Below are positions 17,131 through 25,301 of a stretch of 64,000 bases of DNA, piece after piece. The DNA comes from an uncultured Dorea sp. (lineage in GTDB: Bacteria; Bacillota; Clostridia; Lachnospirales; Lachnospiraceae), in NCBI GenBank assembly GCA_910578455.1, contig CAJTQA010000001.1, forward strand, positions 62,001-126,000. The letters are read 5' to 3'. The notes under the pieces are model-generated. The model was not told the origin of the DNA. It saw only the letters and a list, made by a program, of their open reading frames with translations, and did not search any database. Made by a program: the position numbers and the translations under genes. Within the stretch, counting starts at the first letter, position 1. The number at the start of each line of letters is the position of its first letter.

Positions 17131-17574
17131 CTACCGCGCGGCCATAAGGCCATGGTTTACGAATTCTTCAATAAGCTGTTCCTGCTCTTTTTGCGCTAGG
17201 TAATTATACTCTTCCAGCTTTTTGTCCTTCAGCTTGTCGATAGATGTAGTATCTGTCTTCGCCGCAATCAGCTCTCTTCTTTTTTGCTCTTCCTGGAACC
17301 GAAGGTTCTTAAGCCGCTGCGTAACCCTAAACATCTCTCCCTTAAGATATTCAAGATACCCCTCAAATGTGTGTATCCTGAGAATCTGGCAACCTACCTC
17401 CTGCTCTCTCCTCATCTGATCCCTGATCTCTTTGTCTTTTGCGGACAATTCAGCAAAACGCTCCTCCTGGAGCCTGATCTCATGCATGATTGCCGCATGC
17501 TCATTTCGGATGCTGTCCTCATACTGGCGCTTAAACTCAAGTACCTTGTCAAGCGCAAATGCAAATTTCTTCAT
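17131..17574 (-). CDS. fliJ: FliJ, export ATPase stalk/chaperone-escort protein
   Basis: The 147-residue protein is almost wholly predicted coiled coil (FALDKVLEFKRQYEDSIRNE at the start, many charged heptads after). This length, composition and position directly after fliI identify FliJ, the central stalk of the export ATPase. The C-terminus reads KEQEQLIEEFVNHGL. Confidence 0.9.
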   Translation of the reverse strand: MKKFAFALDKVLEFKRQYEDSIRNEHAAIMHEIRLQEERFAELSAKDKEIRDQMRREQEVGCQILRIHTFEGYLEYLKGEMFRVTQRLKNLRFQEEQKRRELIAAKTDTTSIDKLKDKKLEEYNYLAQKEQEQLIEEFVNHGLMAAR

Positions 17575-17593
17575 TGATAGGTTCCTCCAGATC

Positions 17594-18904
17594 TTACTTC
17601 TCGAGCATATCTCTCAAAATTTTTACAATTTCATCCACCGAAAACGCTTCTTCTACGTTCTGCATCAGGAACTGGTTGATCTGTCCGATCTTGGATATCG
17701 CATAATCCAGCTCCGGATTCGTTCCTGCTTTATAAGCCCCTATTGAAATCAAGTCTTCATTCTGTATATATAAGCTGTACAGGTCTCTCAGCCTTCCCGC
17801 CAGTTTCTTATGCTCCGGCGTCGCAATCGCCGACATCAGACGGGAAATGCTAGCATTAATATCTATGGCGGGATAATGGTTGGAATTCGCAAGTTTCCTG
17901 CTCAGGACAATGTGTCCGTCCAGGATTCCCCGGACTGTATCCGCGATAGGTTCGTTGGTATCGTCTCCTTCTACTAATACGGTGTACACTCCCGTAATAG
18001 AACCATTTTCAAAATTTCCGCTCCGCTCAAGGAGCTTCGGGAACTCTGCATAAATGGACGGGGTATATCCTCTGGCAATCGGCGGCTCTCCGGTCGCCAG
18101 CCCAATCTCTCTCTGAGCCATGGCAAAACGCGTCAGGGAGTCCATCATAAGCAGGACATCCTTCCCCTGGTCTTTAAAATATTCCGCAATCGTAGTCGCT
18201 ACCATGGGGCATTTCATGCGGAGCATCGCAGGCTGGTCAGATGTTGCCACTACAAGCACGGAGCGTTTCATTCCTTCCGGGCCAAGGTCTTTCTCGACAA
18301 ACTCCAAAACCTCTCGCCCACGCTCTCCTACCAGCGCTATTACATTAATGTCAGCTTTGACATTTCGTGCGATCATGCCCATCAGCGTACTTTTCCCGAC
18401 GCCGCTCCCCGCAAAGATCCCGATACGCTGGCCCTTGCCGATGGTGTTCAGCCCGTCAATCGCTTTCACGCCAAACTCCAGCGTCTCACGGATAGGCGGC
18501 CTGTCAAGCGGATTGATGCTTGGGCTCTCCACATAATAGTACCGGCTTGATTCAAACGGCCCCTTGTCATCCATGGGATGCCCGAGGGCATCAATAATCC
18601 TGCCCCTCAAAAATTCCCCGACAGGAATCTTAAGCCGTTTCCTTGTATTTCTAACATAACTGTCTGACCCAATACCATTAATATTCTCATACGCCATCAA
18701 TTGCACCTTATCATCACGAAATCCCACAACTTCCGCAGGAATTTCCTTTTTCTGCTTTTCATTATAGATAAGTACGATGTCGCCTATGCTTGTGTTGCTG
18801 CCCGAGGCTTCCATGGACATTCCGGTGATATTTTCTATTTTACCAATATAACTGATCGTCTCTGCATTTAATATCTGCCCCGGCAGTTCTTTCAGCATAC
18901 TCAT
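17594..18904 (-). CDS. fliI: FliI, flagellar export ATPase
   Basis: The 436-residue protein is an F1-like ATPase with Walker A (GIFAGSGVGKSTLM, residues 162-175), Walker B (DVLLMMDSLTRFAMAQRE) and the family segment IARGYTPSIYAEFPKLLERSG. It forms a hexamer at the base of the export gate with FliH and FliJ, encoded on either side. Length is normal. Confidence 0.96.
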   Translation of the reverse strand: MSMLKELPGQILNAETISYIGKIENITGMSMEASGSNTSIGDIVLIYNEKQKKEIPAEVVGFRDDKVQLMAYENINGIGSDSYVRNTRKRLKIPVGEFLRGRIIDALGHPMDDKGPFESSRYYYVESPSINPLDRPPIRETLEFGVKAIDGLNTIGKGQRIGIFAGSGVGKSTLMGMIARNVKADINVIALVGERGREVLEFVEKDLGPEGMKRSVLVVATSDQPAMLRMKCPMVATTIAEYFKDQGKDVLLMMDSLTRFAMAQREIGLATGEPPIARGYTPSIYAEFPKLLERSGNFENGSITGVYTVLVEGDDTNEPIADTVRGILDGHIVLSRKLANSNHYPAIDINASISRLMSAIATPEHKKLAGRLRDLYSLYIQNEDLISIGAYKAGTNPELDYAISKIGQINQFLMQNVEEAFSVDEIVKILRDMLEK

Positions 18905-18911
18905 AGCTCCT

Positions 18912-19715
18912 TTATATTCTGGCGTTATTCATAATCTCCCGGATATTCTCAAGCTGTGTGCCGACGCTTACGTCAATAATCTCATCCGGGCGCTCTACAA
19001 TACATGTTCCAGGCTCCTCGCCGTCCATGATGATCACTTTCACCGTATCGGAAAGGTTGCTGAGCTCCTGCAGGAACTTCGGATCCGCACTGACCTCTTT
19101 ACCCGATTCCTGCGTTGTTCCTATATATATCTTCGCCCACGCGCTTTTTTTGAGTTTCTCCGTCGCGGCGAGGATCATCCTCTCAATGACTCTGGCATTT
19201 GAGCGCAGGCTGGTACGCACAATCTTCTCTCCAATCGCAAGCGCAATCTCTTTCAGATCATCCATATATTTTTCAAGAGCCTTGTCTTTCAGCCTTTCCA
19301 CATCTACGATGTAGGCCGCAAACATCTCTTCCAGGTCATCCGTCTTTTTCCGATACCCAGATAAGCCTTCGCTCTCGCCTTCCTGAAATCCTGCCTCATA
19401 CCCTGCCGTCTGGCCCTGGGAAAAGCCCTCTTCGTAAGCGTCGCTCTTAATCTGCTCCGCCTCGCGCCTGGCATCCTCCAGATGCCTCTCGGCCTCCAGC
19501 ATCATCTCATCCATGCGCTGGCGCCACTGCCTTTCCTCTTCTTCCCTCTCTCTATCCAGCTCATCGTCGCTTTCAGTTTCTTCTGCCTCCTCGGGAGATT
19601 CAGGATCCAAAACAGTTTCGGCAGCCTTTGCCGCGTCAAAGACGGGATACTCAAAGGCTCTCTTTATGTCCTCCGGCGCTTCAGATGTTTTTACCACCCT
19701 ATACAATAATCTCAT
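18912..19715 (-). CDS. fliH: FliH, regulator of export ATPase
   Basis: A 267-residue protein with an acidic coiled-coil N-terminal half, a Gly-repeat motif (GFSQGQTAGYEAGFQEGESE, near residue 117) that matches the GxxxG-type repeats of FliH, and a C-terminal V-type ATPase E-subunit-like domain (IALAIGEKIVRTSLRSN, then RPDEIIDVSVGTQLENIREI). The start overlaps fliG by 17 bases. It anchors FliI to the C-ring. Confidence 0.9.
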   Translation of the reverse strand: MRLLYRVVKTSEAPEDIKRAFEYPVFDAAKAAETVLDPESPEEAEETESDDELDREREEEERQWRQRMDEMMLEAERHLEDARREAEQIKSDAYEEGFSQGQTAGYEAGFQEGESEGLSGYRKKTDDLEEMFAAYIVDVERLKDKALEKYMDDLKEIALAIGEKIVRTSLRSNARVIERMILAATEKLKKSAWAKIYIGTTQESGKEVSADPKFLQELSNLSDTVKVIIMDGEEPGTCIVERPDEIIDVSVGTQLENIREIMNNARI

Positions 19716-20712
19716 CCTTTCCGCCCTTGTTAATTACCAGTTCGCCCTCTTCTTCCAGCTTTCTGATAACACCGACAATACGCGACTGAGCGTCTTCTAC
19801 GTCACGCAGCTTTACATTGTATGTAACCTCCAGATCCGACTTGACCTGTTCGGCCATACGGCTGGACATATTTGAGTAGAACGCCGCCAGGATCTCCTCC
19901 CCGGCTCCCTTCAGTGAGTATACGATATCCTTCATATCGCAATCCCTGATGAAACGCTGGATAGACCTGTTGTCCATCGTAAGGATATCCTCGAATACGA
20001 ACATCTTCTTCCTGATCGTATCTGCAAGCTCCGGATCGTCCTTGCCCATCTCGTCGAAAATGTATTTCTCGTTGCTTCTGTCCATATGGTTCATAACATC
20101 TGCGATGTAATCGATACCGCCAACACTTGTAAAGTCTGTCGTAAGGATTGTATCGAACCTGCTGCGGAGCTGTTTCTCCACTATTTTAATCGCCTCCGGC
20201 GATGCGCTTTCCATCAGGGCGATGCTCTTTACTACCTGAATCCTCTTCTTCTCAGGCAGCTCAGAGATTACTGACGCCGCCTTATCGGATTCCACATAAG
20301 ACAGAACCAGAGCGATTGTCTGTGCGCGTTCATGCTGCAAAACCGAAAACAGATTCTTTACATCCGCTTTTTCCACGAAATCGAAAGAACGGTTCTTAAG
20401 GTATTTGGACACTTTATCTAAAAGCTCTGACGCCGCATTCTCGCCATATGCCTTTTCCAGGACTGCCCTGGCATATTCCATGCCCCCGTCCGTCACTACT
20501 TTCTGCGTCAGGCAAGTCTTATAGAAATCATCCAGAGCCTGCTCCGTCTGCTTTGCCTCGAGATGCCCAAGCCTTGCAACTTCCAGCGTCAGCTTTTCCA
20601 CATCGTCAGCACTTAGAAACTGATACAGTTTCGACGCCTTGTCGGTTCCCAGCGCAACTACTACCGCTGCGGCTTTTTGCTCGGTTGTGAGAGTTATATT
20701 TTCATCACTCAT
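19699..20712 (-). CDS. fliG: FliG, motor switch/torque protein
   Basis: The 337-residue protein has the three armadillo-like FliG domains; the C-terminal torque helix is visible as TIRKKMFVFEDILTMDNRSI, and the EHPQ-like region reads LQHERAQTIALVLSY. The start is ATG at 20712 after GGAGGTG, 8 bases into the end of fliF; a longer frame to 20781 lacks a ribosome binding site. FliG links the MS ring to the C-ring and contacts MotA. Confidence 0.95.
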   Translation of the reverse strand: MSDENITLTTEQKAAAVVVALGTDKASKLYQFLSADDVEKLTLEVARLGHLEAKQTEQALDDFYKTCLTQKVVTDGGMEYARAVLEKAYGENAASELLDKVSKYLKNRSFDFVEKADVKNLFSVLQHERAQTIALVLSYVESDKAASVISELPEKKRIQVVKSIALMESASPEAIKIVEKQLRSRFDTILTTDFTSVGGIDYIADVMNHMDRSNEKYIFDEMGKDDPELADTIRKKMFVFEDILTMDNRSIQRFIRDCDMKDIVYSLKGAGEEILAAFYSNMSSRMAEQVKSDLEVTYNVKLRDVEDAQSRIVGVIRKLEEEGELVINKGGKDEIIV

Positions 20713-22324
20713 CTCTGTTTTCACCTCCACGCAGCCAATTCTTAAGCATCTGTGCTGAAATCTCAGGATTCTCTTCCGCAAACGCTCTTACAACGTCACG
20801 AAGCTGCTGGCTTCTCTCATTCTTAAGGCTGACAAGGTCAAGCGGCTCCACTTCCTCTTCTTCCCGCTCTCCTTCTTCCTCTGGCGAAATTTCCTGTGCG
20901 AGCTCTTCCTCAAGCACTTCCTCGAGCTCGTCTTCTGCTTTCTTCCTCTTCCTGAGGAATATGATAAGCGCAGTCACCAAAAGCAGCAGCAGTACGATTC
21001 CAATGATTACGAACAGCAGGTTATCCTTAACAGTTTCTGCAAGCTGTTCCATGATGCCGCGGTTTTCACCCTCGCTTCCCTCATAGAACGGCGCATTCGC
21101 AATGGTAATCTTGTCAATCCTGTCGTCAGGCGCAATGCCCACCGCATTGCCCACCAGTTCCATCAGCTTATTTGTCGTGAGGTCGCCCAGCGTCCTGCCG
21201 TTGATCGCTACGGAGACCGTAACGTCCTCCAGCACTCCTGAATCGATTTCACCTTGTTCTTTTATCTGATTTACAAGGAAATCCCTCGTCCAGCTCTCGC
21301 TCGTATAGCCATCCCCGTTCTGGGTCGCATTTGCCGTGTACTGAGAGACATCGGAGTTCGTCTCCGTGCCGACCACGCCGCCCGCGGCATTTCCGCCGCC
21401 GCTCGTCTCCCTGGCGCCGGTCTCCTTCGAGAGAATCCCCGTCTTGTCTTCTTCATCTATCTTTTCCGGCGTCGTATATGTAGTAGATTCGCGAATGACC
21501 TTTTCCATGTTCACCGAACCTTTTGCCGACACCCGGACGTTATCCGCTCCGTAAAACGGTTCCAGCACATGGATGACTTTCTGGGTCAGCTGCGACTCAA
21601 TGAGCCTCAGAATCTCCTGGCTTGCATCGTCGGACGAACCGCCTGCGGAATCTCCGATATCCGAAACTATAATTCCGTTTCCGTCAAGAACCGTTACATT
21701 TTCCATCTTCATATCAGGAACGCTCTGAGCCACCAGCCTTTGTACGCCCGTCGCCTGATTTTCTGTCGGCGATCCGCCGTTTTCCATCATCATCACTACA
21801 GATGCGCTGGGGCCGCTGGACGCATCATCCGCATCCGACAGCACATATTTGCTTTCTTCCCCAAGGGCGATCGTCACTTTCGCGTCTTTTACACCCTCAA
21901 AGAGCCGCACCGTCGCGCCTATGCGGTTCTGCAGCTCATACAGCTTGTATGTCTGTTTCTCCATGTCGGTCGTCATGCCGCCCGCGTTCTGGGTAAATAC
22001 ATCATATGTAAATCCGCTCTTCGGGTAGCCTTCCTGCGCCAGCTGCGCCCGGGTAGTATCCGCCACCTTCTCCGGAACCTGGATATTGCCGGAACCGTCA
22101 GACTTATACTCAACGTTCATTTCCTGCAGCTTGGCAAGAATCTGCGTCGTCTCCTCTTCCGTTACATCAGAAAAAAGCACCACGTAATCCTTATGATTTA
22201 AAATCAAAGTAATCACAATCGCACCGACAACTATAATCGCAGCCGCTATCGCAGCTATTATTTTCGTTCTCCTGTTTATCTTAGCAAGATATTCCTTTAC
22301 TACATTCAGCCGTTCTTTCATCAA
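20705..22324 (-). CDS. fliF: FliF, MS-ring protein
   Basis: A 539-residue protein with an N-terminal membrane helix (IIAAIAAAIIVVGAIVITLI, near residue 22), ring-building domains (EMNVEYKSDGSGNIQVPE; GFTYDVFTQNAGGM; AKVTIALGE-type text), and a second membrane helix near residue 440 (LLFVIIGIVLLLLLVTALII), then a cytosolic tail that binds FliG. Length and layout are normal. Confidence 0.96.
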   Translation of the reverse strand: MMKERLNVVKEYLAKINRRTKIIAAIAAAIIVVGAIVITLILNHKDYVVLFSDVTEEETTQILAKLQEMNVEYKSDGSGNIQVPEKVADTTRAQLAQEGYPKSGFTYDVFTQNAGGMTTDMEKQTYKLYELQNRIGATVRLFEGVKDAKVTIALGEESKYVLSDADDASSGPSASVVMMMENGGSPTENQATGVQRLVAQSVPDMKMENVTVLDGNGIIVSDIGDSAGGSSDDASQEILRLIESQLTQKVIHVLEPFYGADNVRVSAKGSVNMEKVIRESTTYTTPEKIDEEDKTGILSKETGARETSGGGNAAGGVVGTETNSDVSQYTANATQNGDGYTSESWTRDFLVNQIKEQGEIDSGVLEDVTVSVAINGRTLGDLTTNKLMELVGNAVGIAPDDRIDKITIANAPFYEGSEGENRGIMEQLAETVKDNLLFVIIGIVLLLLLVTALIIFLRKRKKAEDELEEVLEEELAQEISPEEEGEREEEEVEPLDLVSLKNERSQQLRDVVRAFAEENPEISAQMLKNWLRGGENRDE

Positions 22325-22359
22325 TCCGTCTGTCCCATCTATAATCTATTTTTTATAAC

Positions 22360-22668
22360 CTATAGGGAAATACGCATCAATTCATTGTAAGCTTCTACCG
22401 CCTTATTGCGAAGAGAAACCAGCAAATCAATTGATAACTGCGCCTCAGCCGCTGCAATCGGCACCGTGTGCGCGTCGTCAATCTGTCCTGTCGCCAGCAG
22501 ATACTGCTTGTTTTCCAGATTTCTTTCCGAATCCGTCACATTTTTTATCGCGTCTGAAAAAACGTCCTTAAATAACGCCGTACCTTCTTCCACCAATGAA
22601 TTCGTTTTCACGATCCCGCCGGCGCCAAATTTAAGCGGCTGGATCGGTGTAATAAAATCTGTGGCCAT
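22360..22668 (-). CDS. fliE: FliE, MS-ring/rod junction protein
   Basis: The 102-residue protein ends with the conserved FliE segment AAEAQLSIDLLVSLRNKAVEA and carries the DVFSDAIKNVTDSERN motif. Four possible start codons follow AAGGAGG; the ATG at 22668 has the best spacing (9 bases), the first ATG at 22677 touches the ribosome binding site. Placed between flgB and fliF. Confidence 0.93.
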   Translation of the reverse strand: MATDFITPIQPLKFGAGGIVKTNSLVEEGTALFKDVFSDAIKNVTDSERNLENKQYLLATGQIDDAHTVPIAAAEAQLSIDLLVSLRNKAVEAYNELMRISL

Positions 22669-22723
22669 CACCATCATCCTCCTTAAACACTAATAAGCCT
22701 AACAGGTCAGATCCCGTTGGCCA

Positions 22724-23101
22724 TTATCCCTTAATCACCGAATTCAGTCTCGCAATATCGCTATTTACCGACTGAATCACAAACTGATACTGCAGGGCGC
22801 TCTTTGTCAGCTCCCCGAACTCAGCATCTGCAACAACATTATTCCCATCCATCCTTGCGGTCTCCGTCTCCGATTCTTCGACCTGCCAGACCGCCGTATC
22901 AGCCGCCTGCTTTATCGCCGCACGGTCGCCCGATGCGCCTTCCAGCTTTGCACGGTACAGATCTTCAAACGTCACATACTTCGCCTTATAACCGGGAGTA
23001 TCAACATTAGCAAGGTTTCCTGCCGTAACGGACTGTTTCTTCCATAAATAATCCAAAGATTTTTCCGAGACAAGCAGGCTGTTTCCAAATATAGACATCA
23101 T
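22724..23101 (-). CDS. flgB: FlgB, proximal rod protein
   Basis: The 125-residue protein has the FlgB start (SLDYLWKKQSVTAGNLANVD, then TPGYKAKYVTFEDLYR) and the C-terminal QYQFVIQSVNSDIARLNSVI. The start at 23101 is favoured because GTGAGGA lies 7 bases upstream; an upstream ATG at 23110 touches the ribosome binding site. It is the first gene of the large operon and follows a good sigma-A promoter. Confidence 0.92.
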   Translation of the reverse strand: MMSIFGNSLLVSEKSLDYLWKKQSVTAGNLANVDTPGYKAKYVTFEDLYRAKLEGASGDRAAIKQAADTAVWQVEESETETARMDGNNVVADAEFGELTKSALQYQFVIQSVNSDIARLNSVIKG

Positions 23102-23148
23102 ATGTACCATTCCTCACTTTCCTGACACCATACTGGCATTATATGTTC

Positions 23149-23186
23149 TTTTTCTGTGCAGATACGTAAATAAAAGCACAGAAAAA
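23149..23186 (-). promoter_or_regulatory. Leader inverted repeat upstream of flgB
   Basis: Perfect 11-bp arms TTTTTCTGTGC (149-159) and GCACAGAAAAA (176-186) with a 16-base loop lie in the predicted 5' leader of the flgB operon. It could be an RNA stem that affects stability or translation, or a DNA operator. There is no U-run after it on the minus strand, so it does not look like a simple terminator. Confidence 0.5.
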
Positions 23187-23209
23187 AACACTGACACTCA
23201 TTCTCTGAA

Positions 23210-23238
23210 ATAATACTACTCTTTCCACTAGCTGTCAA
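23210..23238 (-). promoter_or_regulatory. Sigma-A type promoter of the fla/che operon
   Basis: On the minus strand TTGACA (23233-23238) is followed after exactly 17 bases by TATTAT (23210-23215). This is 6/6 and 5/6 to the housekeeping consensus. Transcription would start near 23203, about 100 bases before flgB. It is the only strong promoter seen for the operon that runs to base 1. Confidence 0.75.
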
Positions 23239-23263
23239 CCCCAACTGCACACTCTTCCAGTAA

Positions 23264-24034
23264 TTACAATACAGTACCCGACATGCCATTATCATCCGTA
23301 TCAGCGCCTAATATGCTCTGAAGTTTCTGCTGCATTTCAAGCTGCATCATCTGAACCATCATCTTGCACAGATCCGTATATCCGATATCTGATACGGCCG
23401 GATCAGCCGAAGGCTGCGCCGAAACCTCGGAAACCAGCGGACTTACAGCATTTTCCCCGGAAACCATTGCCTGTCCGGCGTTAAAATCTTCCCCTGCATA
23501 TTCCAGCACACGTTTCACATAATTCTGAGTTTCCTTGAAAGGCGGGATCCCCCCGTACTTCGCCACGTTTCCGCTGCCCGCATTGTACGCCGCCAGGGCA
23601 AGCTCCGTATCCCCATCATATTTTTTTAAAAGTTTTGCGAGATATCTGGCGCCGCCCATGATATTCTGCCTGGCATCATATGCATCGGTCACCCCAAGGC
23701 TCTTTGCCGTTCCCGGCATAAGCTGCATGACTCCCATCGCACCGCACCTTGACGTGGCAGACTCCCGGAATCCGGACTCCGCTTTTCCCACCGCTTTCAG
23801 CAGACGGATATCCACTCCCGTCTCCCTTGCGGCCTCTTCAAAAATCCCATCCATAGGCGTCTTCATCCCGCCCCAAGTTTTTGCGGACGATACATTTTGC
23901 AGAACCTGGCTGAATGCATTGCCGGACACCCCGTAGCCGCTGTAATTCCCATAGTTTTTATAGTTCCCGTAGCCGCCGTAATCCCCATACTTTCCGTTCA
24001 GGCTCATGAGCTGGAAGAACAGGTTCATATCCAT
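23264..24034 (-). CDS. Lytic transglycosylase (SLT domain)
   Basis: The 256-residue protein has a soluble lytic transglycosylase domain (residues 65-190): catalytic Glu86 in AVGKAESGFRESATS, then GAMGVMQLMPGTAKSLG and LALAAYNAGSGNVAKYGG. It would cut peptidoglycan, probably to let the rod through. There is no signal peptide, so export through the flagellar apparatus is possible. The N-terminus has a curious Gly-Tyr-Asn repeat (residues 15-38). Strong ribosome binding site GGAGG eight bases before ATG. It diverges from the PilZ gene. Confidence 0.88.
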   Translation of the reverse strand: MDMNLFFQLMSLNGKYGDYGGYGNYKNYGNYSGYGVSGNAFSQVLQNVSSAKTWGGMKTPMDGIFEEAARETGVDIRLLKAVGKAESGFRESATSRCGAMGVMQLMPGTAKSLGVTDAYDARQNIMGGARYLAKLLKKYDGDTELALAAYNAGSGNVAKYGGIPPFKETQNYVKRVLEYAGEDFNAGQAMVSGENAVSPLVSEVSAQPSADPAVSDIGYTDLCKMMVQMMQLEMQQKLQSILGADTDDNGMSGTVL

Positions 24035-24081
24035 ATCGGTTTACCTCCTTATTCTCAGGCTTATCCTATCGAAAAATGTCC

Positions 24082-24110
24082 TTGTTTTTTTCACATTAAC
24101 ACGCTATAGT
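24082..24110 (+). promoter_or_regulatory. Possible sigma-A promoter of the PilZ gene
   Basis: TTGTTT (24082-24087), a 17-base spacer and TATAGT (24105-24110) lie 65 bases before the PilZ start codon. The -10 is 5/6; the -35 is only 3/6. Confidence 0.4.
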
Positions 24111-24174
24111 AATAATAAATAATATCATATATACCAGATAATCATAACATATATACACGAAAGGAGCAATAATT

Positions 24175-24846
24175 ATGTTTCTTATAGACTGCAAGCAGGC
24201 AAGCATTTATTCCACGCAGAACGAATACCTCTGCCACGCCGCCGTATCCCGCATCGAAGAAGATTCCGTCACTCTCACGATGGGAGGCCTTGATAATGAT
24301 CTGCTGCCCTCAAAAGTACATGTCACTTTTTTCGATTCTGTCAAAGGGCTGATTACATATTCCTGCGATCTGCTTGATTTCAGGCCGGCAGAGCACCTTT
24401 CCGGACAGGGGCACGTATGCGCCCGCTGCGTGATCAACGAACAGCTGGCTCTTGTACAGCGCCGCCGCGACATCAAAGTTCCGGTCAATATCTCTGTCGT
24501 GCTGTCAGCCCGCACTTCCAAAGGCGAAGTATCGAATGTCCTGGCAACCATATGGAATATCAGCGCCGGAGGCATCCTTTTCACCTGCAGCCATCCGTTC
24601 AACGAAGGCGACGTAGTAGAATTCGCCTTTCCTGCCGACAGCGGGCTCCCTTCTGTCACCCTTCAGGCGGAAATCCTGCGGATCCAGGACCGGAGCAGCC
24701 TTCTGCAGCTGGTCAGCTCCACCGCAGGAGAATCTCAGCTTCTTGGATTCGGCTGTTACTTTGTACATCTCCCGGCGCAGACGGAAGCGCAGATCCGAAA
24801 TTATGTCTTCCGCCAGGATCTGATCCGCCGCCGCAGGATGTCCTGA
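24175..24846 (+). CDS. PilZ-domain c-di-GMP receptor (YcgR-like)
   Basis: The 223-residue protein has an N-terminal YcgR-type beta domain and a C-terminal PilZ domain. The c-di-GMP-binding motifs are RRRDIK at residues 96-101 and NISAGG at 128-133. The second matches the D/N-x-S-x-x-G consensus; in the first, the final Arg of R-R-x-x-x-R is replaced by Lys. YcgR-type proteins bind the motor and slow it when c-di-GMP is high. The only plus-strand gene inside the minus-strand flagellar block, with GAAAGGAG before its ATG. Confidence 0.87.
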   Translation: MFLIDCKQASIYSTQNEYLCHAAVSRIEEDSVTLTMGGLDNDLLPSKVHVTFFDSVKGLITYSCDLLDFRPAEHLSGQGHVCARCVINEQLALVQRRRDIKVPVNISVVLSARTSKGEVSNVLATIWNISAGGILFTCSHPFNEGDVVEFAFPADSGLPSVTLQAEILRIQDRSSLLQLVSSTAGESQLLGFGCYFVHLPAQTEAQIRNYVFRQDLIRRRRMS

Positions 24847-24860
24847 TTCTCAAAACTAAA

Positions 24861-24913
24861 TCCGGTCAGAAATTCTTTCCTTAAAATCATCATGAAAAGA
24901 AGCTCTGACCGGA
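24861..24913. terminator. Convergent terminator between PilZ and FlhB-like genes
   Basis: Arms TCCGGTCAGA (861-870) and TCTGACCGGA (904-913) form a 10-bp stem; an inner pairing of TTCTTT with AAAGAA extends it. It lies between two convergent genes and could end both transcripts. Confidence 0.6.
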
Positions 24914-24929
24914 GACCATCTTTTATTCC

Positions 24930-25301
24930 TTATGTTTCCTGTGGCTGCGTTCCGGCATCTTCCGGCTCAGCAGCTCCTTCTGCCTCTTCTTCATTTTCCT
25001 CTTCTGTTTCTTCCGAGTTCTCTTTTTTCTTACCCGGAACATATTGAAGAAAATAAACATATATGTCAATAATTGCCTGATAAAGCTCTGTCGGGATCTC
25101 CGCTCCAAGCTCAAGCTGGGTCAGCATGGTCGCCAAAGAGTTGTCCTCATAGACCGGCACTCCCGACTCCCGCGCAATCTCAACCATCTTTTCCGCAACA
25201 TATCCCATCCCCGATGCAACGATAATGGGCGCTCTGTTTTTATTTTCGTCATACGACAAGGCAACCGCCTTCTTGTTCAGCACATCATTAAATTTTGACA
25301 T
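24930..25301 (-). CDS. FlhB C-terminal-like protein (FhlB/YlqH family)
   Basis: This 123-residue protein matches only the cytosolic domain of FlhB (KAVALSYDENKNRAPIIVAS, then VEIARESGVPVYEDNSLATM), but lacks the NPTH cleavage motif and all membrane segments. Such free FlhB-tail proteins can support export switching. It ends in a very acidic tail of about 35 residues. The ATG at 25301 lies inside the end of the upstream gene (14-base overlap); a longer frame to 25424 is the shadow of that gene. The pair recalls Bacillus ylqG-ylqH. Confidence 0.85.
   Translation of the reverse strand: MSKFNDVLNKKAVALSYDENKNRAPIIVASGMGYVAEKMVEIARESGVPVYEDNSLATMLTQLELGAEIPTELYQAIIDIYVYFLQYVPGKKKENSEETEEENEEEAEGAAEPEDAGTQPQET

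Noticed and set aside
21254..22201. Plus-strand open frame of 315 codons
   Set aside because: Antisense to fliF, which has clear motifs over this entire stretch; no recognisable domain.
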